Assembly: GCF_001553685.1 (NCBI RefSeq)
Contig: NZ_CP014264.1
Span: forward strand, 1,248,001 to 1,312,000
Length of the DNA stretch: 64,000 nucleotides
Source: Streptococcus sp. oral taxon 431
Lineage (GTDB): Bacteria; Bacillota; Bacilli; Lactobacillales; Streptococcaceae
Direction: 5' to 3'
Below the pieces are notes generated by a model that saw only the letters and a list, made by a program, of their open reading frames with translations, was not told where the DNA came from and ran no database searches. A program made the position numbers and the translations under genes. Numbering within the stretch: position 1 is the first letter of the stretch; every line of letters begins with the position of its first letter. Positions 9,969 through 20,300 of this stretch are shown piece by piece.

Positions 9969-10073
9969 ATACTCAATGAAAATCAAAGAGCAAACTAGGA
10001 AACTAGCCGCAGGCTGTACTTGAGTACGGCAAGGCGACGTTGACGCAGTTTGAATTTGATTTTCGAAGAGTAT
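9969..10073 (-). repeat. BOX element (boxA-boxC type)
   Basis: The 105-bp stretch is bounded by inverted ATACTC / GAGTAT. Read on the minus strand it begins GAGTATTACTCTTCGAAAATC-like boxA sequence, continues through the characteristic GCGTCAACGTCGCCTTGCCGTA core, and ends with a boxC-like terminus. The length fits boxA plus boxC without boxB. BOX elements are dispersed, mobilisable repeats typical of pneumococcus and close relatives. It sits between R1 and the 3' end of the ferrochelatase gene. Confidence 0.85.
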
Positions 10074-10096
10074 TACCAGTTCTTTTCTATTTTCAC

Positions 10097-11191
10097 TTAG
10101 TCTTTAGGTAATTTGCCAGCTTTTTCAAGCATTTTTTTGATTAAATAAGGCATCTTGACATTTTCACGACCTTTTTTCTCAATTAATTTTTTAACAAATT
10201 CTGGCATTTGTAAGTCTTGTGATTCATCTAAAATATTCTTAGTTTCATCCGAAGGGACTAATTCATCAAAGGTTTCTTCTTCTGGGAGGAATTCTCTAAA
10301 TTCTTTATGTTCGTTAGCTCGGACAATATTGACCAAGGCATCAATCAAACGAGAATCTGTATTTGGCATTGGTGGACGATGGTAGTTCACCTCCAATTCC
10401 TGACACAAGTCATGACATTCCACATCGTTGTCAAACAAGACTTCAATATGCTCACTGATAAAACTAATAGGCACAAAAATATAATGCTCTGGATGTTCTT
10501 CCTGTTCTCTAAGATATTCCAGAACATCTGGCTTAATCCAAGGAATACCAATATCACTTTCACTCTGCCAAGTGTTGGTATATTGCTCTGGTTTCAAGCC
10601 TAATTTCTCAGCAATTAACTTGCTATTTTCGAAAATCTGGTCGATATAGGGATCACCAAAATCCAAGGCAAAAATGGGTACACTGTGGGCAGAAAAGATG
10701 ACTTTAAAGCTATCCTGTTTCACCTTTTCTTTTAAAATCTTAGCAATTTCAGCTGTCCAATAGTTTAATAGTGCTTCTTCTTGATACCAGTCCTTAATAA
10801 CTAAAAACTGAATTTGTTTACTTTCCAGAAACTTTTCGTACCCCATGACAGAGTAAAAGGAATAGTGTGGCTCCAAAATCAAGCAAATACACTTTTCAAT
10901 TCCATCTGCTTCCATTTGCCGAATCACATCTGGAATAAAAGGGGTTGAAAATTTATTGGCAAAATACACACTATATTCATTTCCTAACCTAGCTTCTACC
11001 AAAGCAACTTCTTCACGGGTAATTTTTTGAAGTGGAGTTCCTCCAATTCGAACATAATTATCATAAAGGGTTTGAATCTCGTGGTCTTGAGGTCGAACTC
11101 CTCGACGAATATTGGTAAAAAAGTCGGCTACTCCTTCAAAGGTAATCTCTTCTGGTGAACCAAATGTCATCATTAAAATTGCTTTTTTCAT
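10097..11191 (-). CDS. hemH: Ferrochelatase (HemH/CpfC family)
   Basis: The protein inserts Fe2+ into a porphyrin. In Firmicutes the usual substrate is coproporphyrin III. It has 364 residues. The catalytic His is in FSAHSVPIF (about residue 170) and the catalytic Glu in [15 protein letters not shown] (about residue 245). The N-terminal [14 protein letters not shown] and the GGTPLQKIT segment are family signatures. The last 60 residues are an extension with two related helical segments ([13 protein letters not shown] and [13 protein letters not shown]). Streptococci lack a full haem pathway, so its physiological role is unclear. A promoter is seen upstream. Confidence 0.9.
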   Translation of the reverse strand: MKKAILMMTFGSPEEITFEGVADFFTNIRRGVRPQDHEIQTLYDNYVRIGGTPLQKITREEVALVEARLGNEYSVYFANKFSTPFIPDVIRQMEADGIEKCICLILEPHYSFYSVMGYEKFLESKQIQFLVIKDWYQEEALLNYWTAEIAKILKEKVKQDSFKVIFSAHSVPIFALDFGDPYIDQIFENSKLIAEKLGLKPEQYTNTWQSESDIGIPWIKPDVLEYLREQEEHPEHYIFVPISFISEHIEVLFDNDVECHDLCQELEVNYHRPPMPNTDSRLIDALVNIVRANEHKEFREFLPEEETFDELVPSDETKNILDESQDLQMPEFVKKLIEKKGRENVKMPYLIKKMLEKAGKLPKD

Positions 11192-11223
11192 CTCTGCATC
11201 CTTGTGATATTTTTATCTTTTTT

Positions 11224-11252
11224 ATTGTATCACTAAAGAAGCCATAAGTAAA
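11224..11252 (-). promoter_or_regulatory. hemH promoter
   Basis: On the minus strand TTTACT (complement 11247-11252), a 17-bp spacer and TACAAT (11224-11229) preceded by TGA form an extended sigma-A promoter. An AAGGATG ribosome site follows before the ATG. Confidence 0.65.
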
Positions 11253-11309
11253 CGCTAACATAAGGATTTTATCTCCCTTTTGACTTTTGTTTTTCTCTTC
11301 TTTCTATGA

Positions 11310-11315
11310 TACAAT
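11310..11315 (+). promoter_or_regulatory. pepT extended -10 promoter
   Basis: TGATACAAT gives an extended -10. The TTGACT upstream is 24 bp away, too far for a -35. The leader is about 24 nt with an AAAGGAG ribosome site. Confidence 0.5.
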
Positions 11316-11345
11316 GGTTTTAAAAGAAGAAAAAAAGGAGTTACG

Positions 11346-12569
11346 ATGAAATATCCAACATTGTTGGAGCGTTTTTTGACTTATGTCAAAGTCAATACAC
11401 GTTCTGACGAACATTCAACTACTACACCAAGTACTCAAAGTCAAGTAGACTTTGCCACTAATGTTCTCATCCCAGAGATGAAGCGTGTCGGTTTGCAAAA
11501 TGTCTATTATTTGCCAAATGGTTTTGCTATCGGTACACTTCCAGCTAACGATCCAAGTTTAACTCGCAAGATTGGTTTTATCTCCCACATGGATACGGCT
11601 GATTTTAATGCTGAAGGTGTCAATCCACAAGTAATTGAAAACTACGACGGTGGGCTTATCGAACTAGGTAACTCTGGTTTCAAACTAGATCCAGCGGATT
11701 TCAAGAGCTTAAAGAAATATCTAGGACAAACCTTGATTACAACTGATGGAACTACCCTTCTCGGGGCTGATGATAAATCTGGTATCGCTGAAATCATGAC
11801 AGCTATCGAATACTTGACTGCTCATCCTGAGATTAAACACTGTGAAATCCGTGTCGGCTTTGGTCCTGATGAAGAAATCGGTGTTGGTGCCAATAAATTT
11901 GATGCAGAAGACTTCAATGTTGACTTTGCTTATACAGTTGACGGTGGACCTCTTGGGGAATTGCAATACGAAACATTCTCAGCTGCAGGTGCCGAACTTC
12001 ACTTCCAAGGTCGTAATGTTCACCCAGGAACAGCTAAGGGGCAAATGGTCAATGCCCTACAGTTAGCTATCGACTTCCACAATCAACTCCCAGCTGGTGA
12101 CCGCCCAGAATTAACAGATGGTTACCAAGGTTTCTACCATCTCATGGATGTAACAGGAACTGTTGAGGAAGCGCGTGCTAGTTACATCATTCGTGACTTT
12201 GAAAAAGAAAGCTTCGAAGCGCGTAAAGCTGCCATGCAAGCTATTGCTGATAAGATGAATCAAGAACTTGGTAGCGATCGTGTAACCTTGACTTTGACAG
12301 ACCAGTATTACAACATGAAGGAAGTCATTGAAAAGGATATGACTCCAATCACCATCGCTAAAGCAGTCATGGAAAGTCTTGATATTACACCAATTATCGA
12401 GCCTATCCGTGGAGGAACAGACGGTTCTAAAATTTCCTTTATGGGAATTCCTACACCAAATATCTTCGCTGGTGGAGAAAATATGCACGGACGTTTTGAA
12501 TACGTTAGTCTACAAACAATGGAACGTGCAGTTGATACAATCATCGGAATTGTAGCTTATAAAGACTAA
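11346..12569 (+). CDS. pepT: Peptidase T (tripeptide aminopeptidase)
   Basis: PepT releases the N-terminal residue from tripeptides in the cytoplasm; it is an M20-family di-zinc peptidase. The 407-residue length is normal. Metal ligands and catalytic acids appear in SHMDTAD (about residue 81), GADDKSG (142), PDEEIGVGA (about 175) and ENMHGRFE (about 380). Peptide use is central for these amino-acid auxotrophs. It is single-gene, between its own promoter and a bidirectional terminator. Confidence 0.96.
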   Translation: MKYPTLLERFLTYVKVNTRSDEHSTTTPSTQSQVDFATNVLIPEMKRVGLQNVYYLPNGFAIGTLPANDPSLTRKIGFISHMDTADFNAEGVNPQVIENYDGGLIELGNSGFKLDPADFKSLKKYLGQTLITTDGTTLLGADDKSGIAEIMTAIEYLTAHPEIKHCEIRVGFGPDEEIGVGANKFDAEDFNVDFAYTVDGGPLGELQYETFSAAGAELHFQGRNVHPGTAKGQMVNALQLAIDFHNQLPAGDRPELTDGYQGFYHLMDVTGTVEEARASYIIRDFEKESFEARKAAMQAIADKMNQELGSDRVTLTLTDQYYNMKEVIEKDMTPITIAKAVMESLDITPIIEPIRGGTDGSKISFMGIPTPNIFAGGENMHGRFEYVSLQTMERAVDTIIGIVAYKD

Positions 12570-12605
12570 AGAGGTCGGGAAAAAATTCCCGACCTCTTTT
12601 TTTAT
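12570..12605. terminator. Bidirectional terminator between pepT and Pht gene
   Basis: A perfect 12-bp stem (GAGGTCGGGAAT with its complement) ends in a run of seven T on plus. The minus side has a shorter T run (CTCTTTAG). It serves the convergent pepT and the long Pht gene, and belongs to the same hairpin family as R1/R2. Confidence 0.85.
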
Positions 12606-12647
12606 CAGCAGTCTACTTTTGACACGTTAGCTGACTGAACTTTTTGT
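12571..12647. repeat. Partial intergenic repeat copy R4
   Basis: After the hairpin, the run TTTTGACACGTTAGCTGACTG followed by AACTTTTTGTT matches the middle of R1 and R2 with few differences. The rest of the unit is missing. The truncated end runs into the last codons of the Pht gene: the stop codon TAA (12647-12649) lies at the edge of the similarity. Confidence 0.6.
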
Positions 12648-15600
12648 TATTCTGCTACTTTTTCTCTTGTTTCTGGAGATGTAGTTGCAGCGGTTAAGGT
12701 TGACTCAGCTTGTTTATCATTTGTTTCTTTATTGGCTGTTTCGGTGCTAGTTTCAGCTGGCTTGACTTTGGATTGAAATTCCTGGTTTAATGAGACAATT
12801 TCTTGAGCAAGAGCTAGAAGAGCTTGCTTGTCTTTGCTTGCAGCTGACAATTTATCAAACAAGGCATCTACTTTTTCAAAGTCCGCATCAGAACCATTAT
12901 TCACTTCCAAATAAGTATGAAGGGCAATAACTCCGTTGTATAGTTTTTGATAAAGAACTAAAACCTCTGGGTCTTGGTTGGCATTCTCACGTTCAGTCTG
13001 AATGGTTTGTGAAATACGTTTCAGAAGATCTTGGACTTGCGTGTTTAATTCATCAAGGTCTGCGTCATCTTTATCTAGAGCAGCTTTCAGATTTTTAACT
13101 TCGTCAGCAAGTGAAGCTTTAACTCCCTCTTCTTTGACTTGAGCTACTAATTCTTCAGCTTTTGTTAAGAGTTCTTCTACTTGACCTTTTCGAACATGAT
13201 TGCTTTGTTCCTCAGGCTTAATATCATCATACAAACCTTTCAAAAATTCATAGACTGCCGTTTTAGCACTATGACCATCCACTTTTTCAGTGTCTAGGAT
13301 CGTTTCAGAAGGTTTATGAGCAACTGATTCATTCTTCACTGCTTCTTCTACCTCTAATTTTGTTTGATAGATTTCAGGGAAGAGTTTGTTCAAGTCAGTT
13401 GCCTTAAGGAAAGATTGTGACTGATAAAGAGTCCAAGTTAAGTTAGCAACTTTATTTCTAAGAGTGTCATTTAAACGACCATCTGACAAATGTTGATAGA
13501 AATACTTAATGTATTCGACTGTCGTAACACCAGTACGATCATTAAAATCTTGCAGAGCTTGTAGTTTAGCTTCAACTGCATCTAAACCAGCCTCATCTTG
13601 AGCCAATTTATTTTCTTGGAGTTGAGCTAAAAGATCCTTTTTAGGAAGTCCATAAGCATCCGTATCCAAGGTATTAATCTTGTCTACTAAAGCTTGATAT
13701 TTCTTGTCTAAAGGACTGATTTCTGTTGGTTTTACACTAGAGTCAACGTGGATATACTGCTTGTCAAAGAGATCTAAAGCAGCCAGATAACCAGCTGTTG
13801 AGTTGGTTGAGAGCTTCTTCATATTTTCAGAGAATTGTCCCAAGGCAAGCTCAATTTGTCTTTGTAAAATTGGTTTATCTTTATAGACTTCACGACTTTC
13901 TGCTAGAAGTTGATCAACCTTATTTTGAACAGTAGCTTCATCAAAGGCTCCTGGTTGGTAGTTAGATTGCAAGGCAGGAATCTTATGTTTCAAAGCCACT
14001 TCATAGCCTTTAGTTTGTACTTTGATGTAGTGATTATGATCACCGTGAGGAATGACGAAGCTACCATTTTCAACCTGCAAACTATAAGGAGAAACGCCAT
14101 CACGTAAAGCAGTTGTATAGAGTTCGTTTAGGAAATCAAGCTCTGCATCACCTGTTTGGAGAGGAATACGAACGTGTTCCTTTCGAACTGCATAAGGGTG
14201 AATGTGAGTTGGGTCATAAGCCTGGTCTGGATTTCCAAATACAAAGAATCCATTTGAAATTCGGATCGCTTCAAGCGGAACACCATAGGTTTTAGAGATA
14301 TAAGCTATCTTTTCTTCATCGCTGGCATCTCGAGAGAAACTTTCTACAGTCTTGGCAAGAGGTTTTACAGGCTCTGCCTGATGGTTCCCATGCAAATGCT
14401 CTTGCGCTGCCTTTATCTGCTCTGCTGACAAATCTTTTTTAAAGAAATAGTGAGCATGGTCTCCATGTGAAACCACAAAACCTTGCTCATCCTCACTAAT
14501 CACTCGCTCAGCGGCAAAGCCATGATCATGTTCATCTTCATCATGCTCGTGTTTCACTTCATTCTCTTTAGGAGTGTTATGATTATCTTTTGGAACTTCT
14601 GTTTGGCTATGCCCATGTAAATGTTCTTGCGCTGCCTTGATCTGCTCTGCTGATAAATCTTTTTTAAAGAAATAGTGGGCATGATCTCCATGTGAAACTA
14701 CAAAACCTTGCTCATCTTCTCTAATCACACGCTCAGCGGCAAAGCCATGATCATGTTCATCTTCATGATGCTCATGTTTCACTTCATTCTCTTTATGAGT
14801 GTTTTGATTATCTTTTGGAACTTCTGTTCGGCCATGACCATGCAAATGCTCTTGCGCTGCCTTTATCTGCTCTGCTGACAAATCTTTTTTGAAGAAATAG
14901 TGGGCATGGTCCCCATGTGAAACTACAAAACCTTGCTCATCTTCTCTAATCACACGCTCAGCGGCAAATCCATGATCATGTTCATCCTCATGATGGTTCT
15001 TATGAGTTACATTTTTATGGTCACGCTGAACTGTTGGTTTATTTTGATTTTCTAACGGCTTTGTTAGTGTTAGGGCACCGCCAAGTGGTATCAAACGAGC
15101 AATTTTTTGCTCCAAAGCAGACATACTACTATAAGGAATGAAATGGTAGTGATTACCGTGTGGAATCGCAACTCCTGATGGTGTACGACTAGTAATTTTA
15201 GCTGGGTCAAATACCAAACCATCAGATTCTTGATAGCGTTGACTAACTGGTAAAGCATATAACTGAGCAAGAAGACTTTGGAGGCTATCCTCTTGATCTA
15301 CTGGGATGCTTGTTGCTGAGCTATCGGCTTGAGAACTTGGTGTAACACTTGGATTTGGTTTATAATCCGTCAGGCTTGGTTGACTTCCTCTTCCAGCTAG
15401 ATAGGCTTGAGCTGCTGCTAATTCACTTGAAGATAGGGCACTCTTTGGAACGTAGTGATAATGCCCACCATGAGGAACGATATAAGCATCCCCTGTATCT
15501 TCAATAATATCTGCAGCATTAAAGACATAACCATCATCCGTTGTATATCGACCTTGTGCTCTGGCAGCAAGAACTTCCTCACTTGCACTACCACTATCTG

Positions 15601-16084
15601 ATGTGTGTTCTTGTTTTTGCTGCTCGATTTGTTCTTTGGTACGGACATTATCAGCATGGCTAGCATCCTTTAGATAGACATAGTATTTGCCGTCCACTTT
15701 GATGATATAGCCACCTTTAATCTCATTGACAATATCTTGATCACGCAACTGATAGTTCGGATCTTTCATGACCAGTTCTTCGCTAAAGATAGCATCATAA
15801 GGCACCTTACCATTATAGTAATGGAAATGGTCGCCGTGGGACGTCACATAACCTTGATCAGTGATCTTGGTAACAATCTGTTCAGCTTCTATTCCTTCCT
15901 TCTTGCTAACTTGGTCTGGTGTCAGAGATTCATTCTTCTTAGCTTCAGATCCTTTACCGTCAACATAGGAAACACGATTGTCATCTTTTTTCTCAGGTGC
16001 TTGATGTTGATTTAAAGCATAAACGCAGACACTTAAAGCAAGGACCACTGCAGATCCTGCTAAATATTTTTTATTAATCTTCAT
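12647..16084 (-). CDS. Polyhistidine triad (Pht) protein, long form with threefold internal repeat
   Basis: A 1145-residue surface protein of the PhtA/B/D/E family, which binds zinc and is thought to hand it to AdcAII. The N-terminus has a signal peptide with an LSVC lipobox-like end (about residues 8-20). HxxHxH triads: HGDHFH, HGGHYH, HGNHYH in the N-terminal third, three HGDHAH in tandem repeats (about residues 360-565), and HGDHNH near 690. The repeats carry extra His/Asp/Glu-rich linkers (HEHHEDEHDHGF). The C-terminal 450 residues are helical and charged, and end without LPxTG. Translation is coupled to adcAII (TGA, GGAG, ATG within 11 bp). Subtype is not fixed: repeat number and tail differ from the pneumococcal paralogues I recall. 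Confidence 0.85.
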   Translation of the reverse strand: MKINKKYLAGSAVVLALSVCVYALNQHQAPEKKDDNRVSYVDGKGSEAKKNESLTPDQVSKKEGIEAEQIVTKITDQGYVTSHGDHFHYYNGKVPYDAIFSEELVMKDPNYQLRDQDIVNEIKGGYIIKVDGKYYVYLKDASHADNVRTKEQIEQQKQEHTSDSGSASEEVLAARAQGRYTTDDGYVFNAADIIEDTGDAYIVPHGGHYHYVPKSALSSSELAAAQAYLAGRGSQPSLTDYKPNPSVTPSSQADSSATSIPVDQEDSLQSLLAQLYALPVSQRYQESDGLVFDPAKITSRTPSGVAIPHGNHYHFIPYSSMSALEQKIARLIPLGGALTLTKPLENQNKPTVQRDHKNVTHKNHHEDEHDHGFAAERVIREDEQGFVVSHGDHAHYFFKKDLSAEQIKAAQEHLHGHGRTEVPKDNQNTHKENEVKHEHHEDEHDHGFAAERVIREDEQGFVVSHGDHAHYFFKKDLSAEQIKAAQEHLHGHSQTEVPKDNHNTPKENEVKHEHDEDEHDHGFAAERVISEDEQGFVVSHGDHAHYFFKKDLSAEQIKAAQEHLHGNHQAEPVKPLAKTVESFSRDASDEEKIAYISKTYGVPLEAIRISNGFFVFGNPDQAYDPTHIHPYAVRKEHVRIPLQTGDAELDFLNELYTTALRDGVSPYSLQVENGSFVIPHGDHNHYIKVQTKGYEVALKHKIPALQSNYQPGAFDEATVQNKVDQLLAESREVYKDKPILQRQIELALGQFSENMKKLSTNSTAGYLAALDLFDKQYIHVDSSVKPTEISPLDKKYQALVDKINTLDTDAYGLPKKDLLAQLQENKLAQDEAGLDAVEAKLQALQDFNDRTGVTTVEYIKYFYQHLSDGRLNDTLRNKVANLTWTLYQSQSFLKATDLNKLFPEIYQTKLEVEEAVKNESVAHKPSETILDTEKVDGHSAKTAVYEFLKGLYDDIKPEEQSNHVRKGQVEELLTKAEELVAQVKEEGVKASLADEVKNLKAALDKDDADLDELNTQVQDLLKRISQTIQTERENANQDPEVLVLYQKLYNGVIALHTYLEVNNGSDADFEKVDALFDKLSAASKDKQALLALAQEIVSLNQEFQSKVKPAETSTETANKETNDKQAESTLTAATTSPETREKVAE
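14388..15000 (-). repeat. Internal 225-bp tandem repeat (three copies) in Pht gene
   Basis: Three near-identical copies recur at exactly 225 bp (75 codons); for example the block GCTCTTGCGCTGCC starts at 14398, 14848 and, as GTTCTTGCGCTGCC, at 14623. Each encodes one HGDHAHYFFKKDLSAEQIKAAQ segment plus a histidine/acid linker. The outermost copies have truncated linkers. Confidence 0.92.
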
Positions 16085-16091
16085 AATCTCC

Positions 16092-17021
16092 TCATTTCAA
16101 TTCTTCAGCTAAGATAGCCATATTTTCTTCTAGGTTTTCTAAGTAGGACTTGTCATTTTGTGGGTCTGCCTCTAAAGGATTGAGGGTTTTCAGACTCACA
16201 CCTGTTGATTTGACAAGTGTATCAGCTACCTTTGATGAAGCGTTACTCTCTGTAAAGATGGTTTTGACCTTATAAGTCTTTACAAATTCCTGGATTTCAG
16301 TCAATTGTCTTGGACTTGGTTCTTGGTCAGGAGAGATTCCTGCAATCCCAAGCTGATTGAGTCCAAATCGTTTTGCCAAATATGAAAAGGCTGTGTGTTG
16401 GGTCACAAATGTCTTTTGATTTGCTTTTTCAAAGATGGGTTGGTATTTCTTAGTTAAGTCATGAGCTTTAGCACTAAGGTTCTGTGCATTTTTCTGATAG
16501 GTATCCTTGTTGGCACTGTCCAGTTCGGATAACTTATCAGCAATTATCTGTGCTTCTTCTGCAACCTTTTCAGGATCTAACCAAGTGTGTGGATCGTACA
16601 AGGTCTTCTCATCAATCCCATCTCCAGCCTGCATATCTTCTAACCCAGGCACGCGCTCCAAGGTCATACCTTCAGATGCTTCCAACACCTTTACCTTGGA
16701 CTTTTGTAGGCTTGGATCCAAACTTCCCGCCCATGACTCTAATGTATGAGAATGATAAACAAAAACATCGGCATCATAGATGGCTGCAATATCATTTGCA
16801 GAAGGTTCAAAGGAATGGATACCAGAACTAGACTGAATCATCCGAACATCATTTAGATTACCTGAAACCTCTTTGACCATAGCATAGACAGGATAAAAAC
16901 TGGTCACAATCTTCATCCCCTTAGTTTCATCACTCTTGTCTTGACTGGTCTTTTGTCCACAAGCTCCTAAGACAAGAGCAAAGAAGGCCAGCATGAGCCA
17001 TAGGATAGTTCTTTTTTTCAT
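16092..17021 (-). CDS. adcAII: Zinc-binding lipoprotein AdcAII (Lmb family)
   Basis: A 309-residue cluster A-I solute-binding lipoprotein that captures Zn2+ for the Adc ABC importer. The signal peptide ends in the lipobox LGAC (about residues 18-21). Metal ligands are visible in SSGIHSFEPS (His about 70), DPHTWLDPE (about 144), VTQHTAFSY (about 207) and IFTESNASS (about 256). It lacks the long His-rich loop of AdcA, so it is AdcAII/Lmb type. It is the first gene of the unit with the long Pht gene. Promoter and AdcR-type boxes lie just upstream. Confidence 0.93.
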   Translation of the reverse strand: MKKRTILWLMLAFFALVLGACGQKTSQDKSDETKGMKIVTSFYPVYAMVKEVSGNLNDVRMIQSSSGIHSFEPSANDIAAIYDADVFVYHSHTLESWAGSLDPSLQKSKVKVLEASEGMTLERVPGLEDMQAGDGIDEKTLYDPHTWLDPEKVAEEAQIIADKLSELDSANKDTYQKNAQNLSAKAHDLTKKYQPIFEKANQKTFVTQHTAFSYLAKRFGLNQLGIAGISPDQEPSPRQLTEIQEFVKTYKVKTIFTESNASSKVADTLVKSTGVSLKTLNPLEADPQNDKSYLENLEENMAILAEELK

Positions 17022-17030
17022 AACAACTCC

Positions 17031-17065
17031 TTAACTAGTATTTAACCGTTTAATTAACTAGTAAA
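17031..17065 (-). promoter_or_regulatory. Triple AdcR-type operator before adcAII
   Basis: Three 12-mers lie head to tail: TTAACTAGTATT (17031-17042), TTAACCGTTTAA (17042-17053) and TTAACTAGTAAA (17054-17065). They approximate the zinc-repressor AdcR box TTAACNNGTTAA. They follow the -10 box directly, where binding would block initiation. Confidence 0.75.
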
Positions 17066-17066
17066 C

Positions 17067-17095
17067 ATTTTACTCCTAAAAATTTAAAATGTCAA
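17067..17095 (-). promoter_or_regulatory. adcAII promoter
   Basis: On minus: TTGACA (complement 17090-17095), a 17-bp spacer, and TAAAAT (17067-17072). The segment AGGAGTAAAAT is shared with the promoter of the other Pht gene. Confidence 0.75.
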
Positions 17096-17121
17096 TATTT
17101 TTTTGCATTTTCATGAAAAAA

Positions 17122-17158
17122 GTGAGAACTAGATTTCATTCTCTGTTCTCACTGCTTA
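17122..17158 (-). terminator. Distal terminator after second Pht gene
   Basis: An 8-bp stem (GTGAGAAC/GTTCTCAC) with a long loop is followed on minus by TTTTTT. It separates the Pht transcript from the adcAII promoter. Confidence 0.6.
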
Positions 17159-17237
17159 TTTTTAACATTTGACTTTTAATTGTTTTAGAACTCCTTGATT
17201 CATTTTTTAAGACAACAAATTTCAGTTTTTTAACAAA

Positions 17238-17280
17238 GAAAAGGACATTATTCAATCAAAAATCGAACAATATCCTTTCG
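17238..17280 (-). terminator. Proximal terminator after second Pht gene
   Basis: AAAGGACATTATTC pairs with GAACAATATCCTTT, then a T-rich tract follows on minus. Located 27 bp past the Pht stop codon. With the second hairpin at 17122-17158 it makes read-through into adcAII unlikely. Confidence 0.6.
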
Positions 17281-17306
17281 AATAGATTACAACTATTAAA
17301 AATCTT

Positions 17307-20300
17307 TTAAGGTTTTATTTGTTTTAGTGTCTTAATGTCATACATCACTAATTCACCGTTTTTATTGTAAAACTGAACCCCATCTGGTTGAAAGATTAGA
17401 AACTTAGGATCAATTTGGGCAATTTTCGCTAACTTTTCTATATGTTCATTTAAAGTTACTTTATCTAACCCATAGTCTGGTAAATCATCGTCATTTTCTT
17501 CTTTGGCATTCTCTTTATTTTCTGAAGGAATTTCGTTGGTTGTACCAGTCTCATTCTCCCCTGTATTTTTCTTCGGTTGCTCCTCATTTTTATCTACAGC
17601 AGTATTATTCTTATCACTATTTCCAGTATTGTTTGAATCAGGTTTTAATTCTTTATTAGGATGTGTAGACGTTTCAGTTTTGGATTCTTTTTCTTTTATT
17701 CTTTTTGCTATTAAGTCTTGTGCTTCTTTCCATTCTACTTCTGACAAGTCGGATTTAGTGATACTTCTCAATGAACCACCTCCCGCTCTTGGAATACTAA
17801 ATGATTTGTCTTCCCATACAAAAGTTTCTTTTGCCAATACATCTTTCGGATCAAAAATATAACCATCTGGAGTTGCAAACTTGCCTTCTTTAAGTGCTCT
17901 CTGAACTTCTTCAGCAGAATGGATAATTTGCCAATTCTGCATTCCAGCTCGTTTTTCAAGAGGAGTCACATTAGCAATAACAGATCCAGCATCATCGTGA
18001 CCCGGCTTAGACCAAACTTCAGGACGAACTTCAGGGTGTTTCATTACATATTTTATAGTTGCTATTTGCTCACTATTTAACCAAGAATAAGGTACGACGT
18101 GAATGTGGTCAATATGCGGAATAATGAAGGAAGTTCCAGTATCATAGGTAGTATTGGCTGCATGCATAGGCAAGCTAGATACATCAACAGCTAATCTTGG
18201 TTTAATTTCTGTTTCTACAATATCATAACGATAATTATCTTTATCTTTAAGCATTAGTTCCTGCTCAGAAAAAGCTATTTGAGTAAGATCGAGTTCTTCA
18301 CGTGAATAAAAATAATCTTTACCACCTTCATTAATTATATAACCAACTTTACTATTTCTAGAAATTTTATTAGTTACTTTTTTATAATCAAACTTTGGTC
18401 TTTCCTCCTCATCTGAGTGTACTGAAGAAATGATGGAATCTGGATTTTTACCAGTTTCTTGAATCCATTTGGCAACTTCATCCAATTCGAATTGTTCTAA
18501 TTCACCATATCCCATATAATGGAAATGATCTCCGTGTTTGGCAATAACACCTGATTTATCAACAGAATCGATGGATTCTTTGGTAAATATGTATCCATCA
18601 CTCGTATCATAAGGTTTACCATCTAAACCTTTTCCATAAGCTTTGATTGGTTGTCCTAAGAACTTATGAACTACTTCTTTTGATGCTAAAGGTTTAATAT
18701 CTGTAACAATTTCGTTTAATCCATTTTGCCCTTTTAACGGAATCATCCGTGCAATCTTTTCTTCCAACGCAGACATCTGACTATATGGGATAAAATGGTA
18801 GTGATCCCCATGAGGTACCGCTACCCCATTTGCTGTTCTTTTCGTGATTTGAGCAGGTTCAAAAATCAAACCATCCGATTCCACATGGCGTTCTGATAAA
18901 GGTTTGGCATACAATTCACTTAAAAGTGTTGAAATGTCTTCCCCTTGATTTTGATGATAAGTTGGGGTGACAGTCAGATTTGGAGTCTCTGTCAAGCTTG
19001 GTTGAGCTTGCTTAGAATTATCACTACTTGGTTTACTTGAACTTGTAGAGGAATGTGCGCCTTGTTTACCATTCCAATAAGCTTGGGCAGCAGCCAATTC
19101 TCTTGCTGACAAATCACTCTTAGGGATATAGTGGAAATGATTGCCGTGCGGTACAACAAAAGCGTCTCCTGTATCTTCAATCACATCTGTCGGACTAAAG
19201 ACATACCCATCATCCGTTGTATAGGCTCCTCCAGTTCCACGATTCGGTGCCGGCGTATTGAGATTAAAGTTTGGTTTAATGGTTGAACTTGGTTTCTCAG
19301 TACTGCTTGGTTTCGGATTATCAGTATGACTTTGAACTGGCTGACCTCCAATTGGCAGATTTCGAGCCAATTTTTCTTCCAAAGCAGACATTTGCGAATA
19401 CGGAATGAAATGGAAATGATCCCCGTGAGGAACTGCCACACCATTTGCAGTACGTTTTGTAATCTGTGCTGGGTCAAATACTAATCCATCAGACTCCACA
19501 TGACGTTGGCTAAGTGGCAAAGCGTACAATTCTTGAAGGAGACTAGCTAAATCCTCATTTTGGCTCTCCGAAGCTGTTGCAGGATTTTGAGAAGTTTCAG
19601 ATGGACTAGTTCTCACACTAAATCTTGTTTCTCCTCTGCTTGAACGATATTCAACCGTACTTAATTGACCGCCTTTTCCAGATAAGAAGGCTTGGGCAGC
19701 AGCTAATTCACTGGCAGACAAATCACTCTTAGGAATATAGTGGAAGTGATTGCCATGAGGAACGATATAGGCATCACCTGTATCTTCTATGATATCAGAG
19801 GCATTAAAGATATACCCATCATCCGTTGTATAGCGTCCTTGAGCTCTGGCTGCAACTACTGCTTGATCGTTAGAACCACCCCCGTGATTACTACTATGTT
19901 CCTGCTTCTGACGTTTAATCTCTTCTTTTGTACGAATATTGTCCGCATGAGCCGCATCCTTAAGGTAAACATAGTATTTCCCGTCTACCTTAATCACATA
20001 GCCACCCTTGATTTCATTGACAATGTCTGAATCCTTCAACTGATAATTCGGATCTTTCATCAGCAGTTCTTCACTGATGATAGCGTCATAAGGAACCTTG
20101 CCATTATAGTAATGATAATGGTCTCCATGTGAAGTTACGTAACCTTGATCGGTAATCTTAACGACGATCTGCTCAGCATTGATCCCCTCTCGCTGACTAA
20201 CCTCATCAGGCGTCAGATTTTCAGTCTTAGCACTAGCCTGATTTCCTTCTATATAAGACACACGATTAGACTCTTTGCTAGTCTGTACCGCTTGGTAACG

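Noticed and set aside
14388..15000. 225-bp repeats considered as an assembly error
   Set aside because: The copies differ by several substitutions in the linkers (for example HGRTEVPKDNQ versus HSQTEVPKDNH), so they are real separate copies, although copy number could still be checked.
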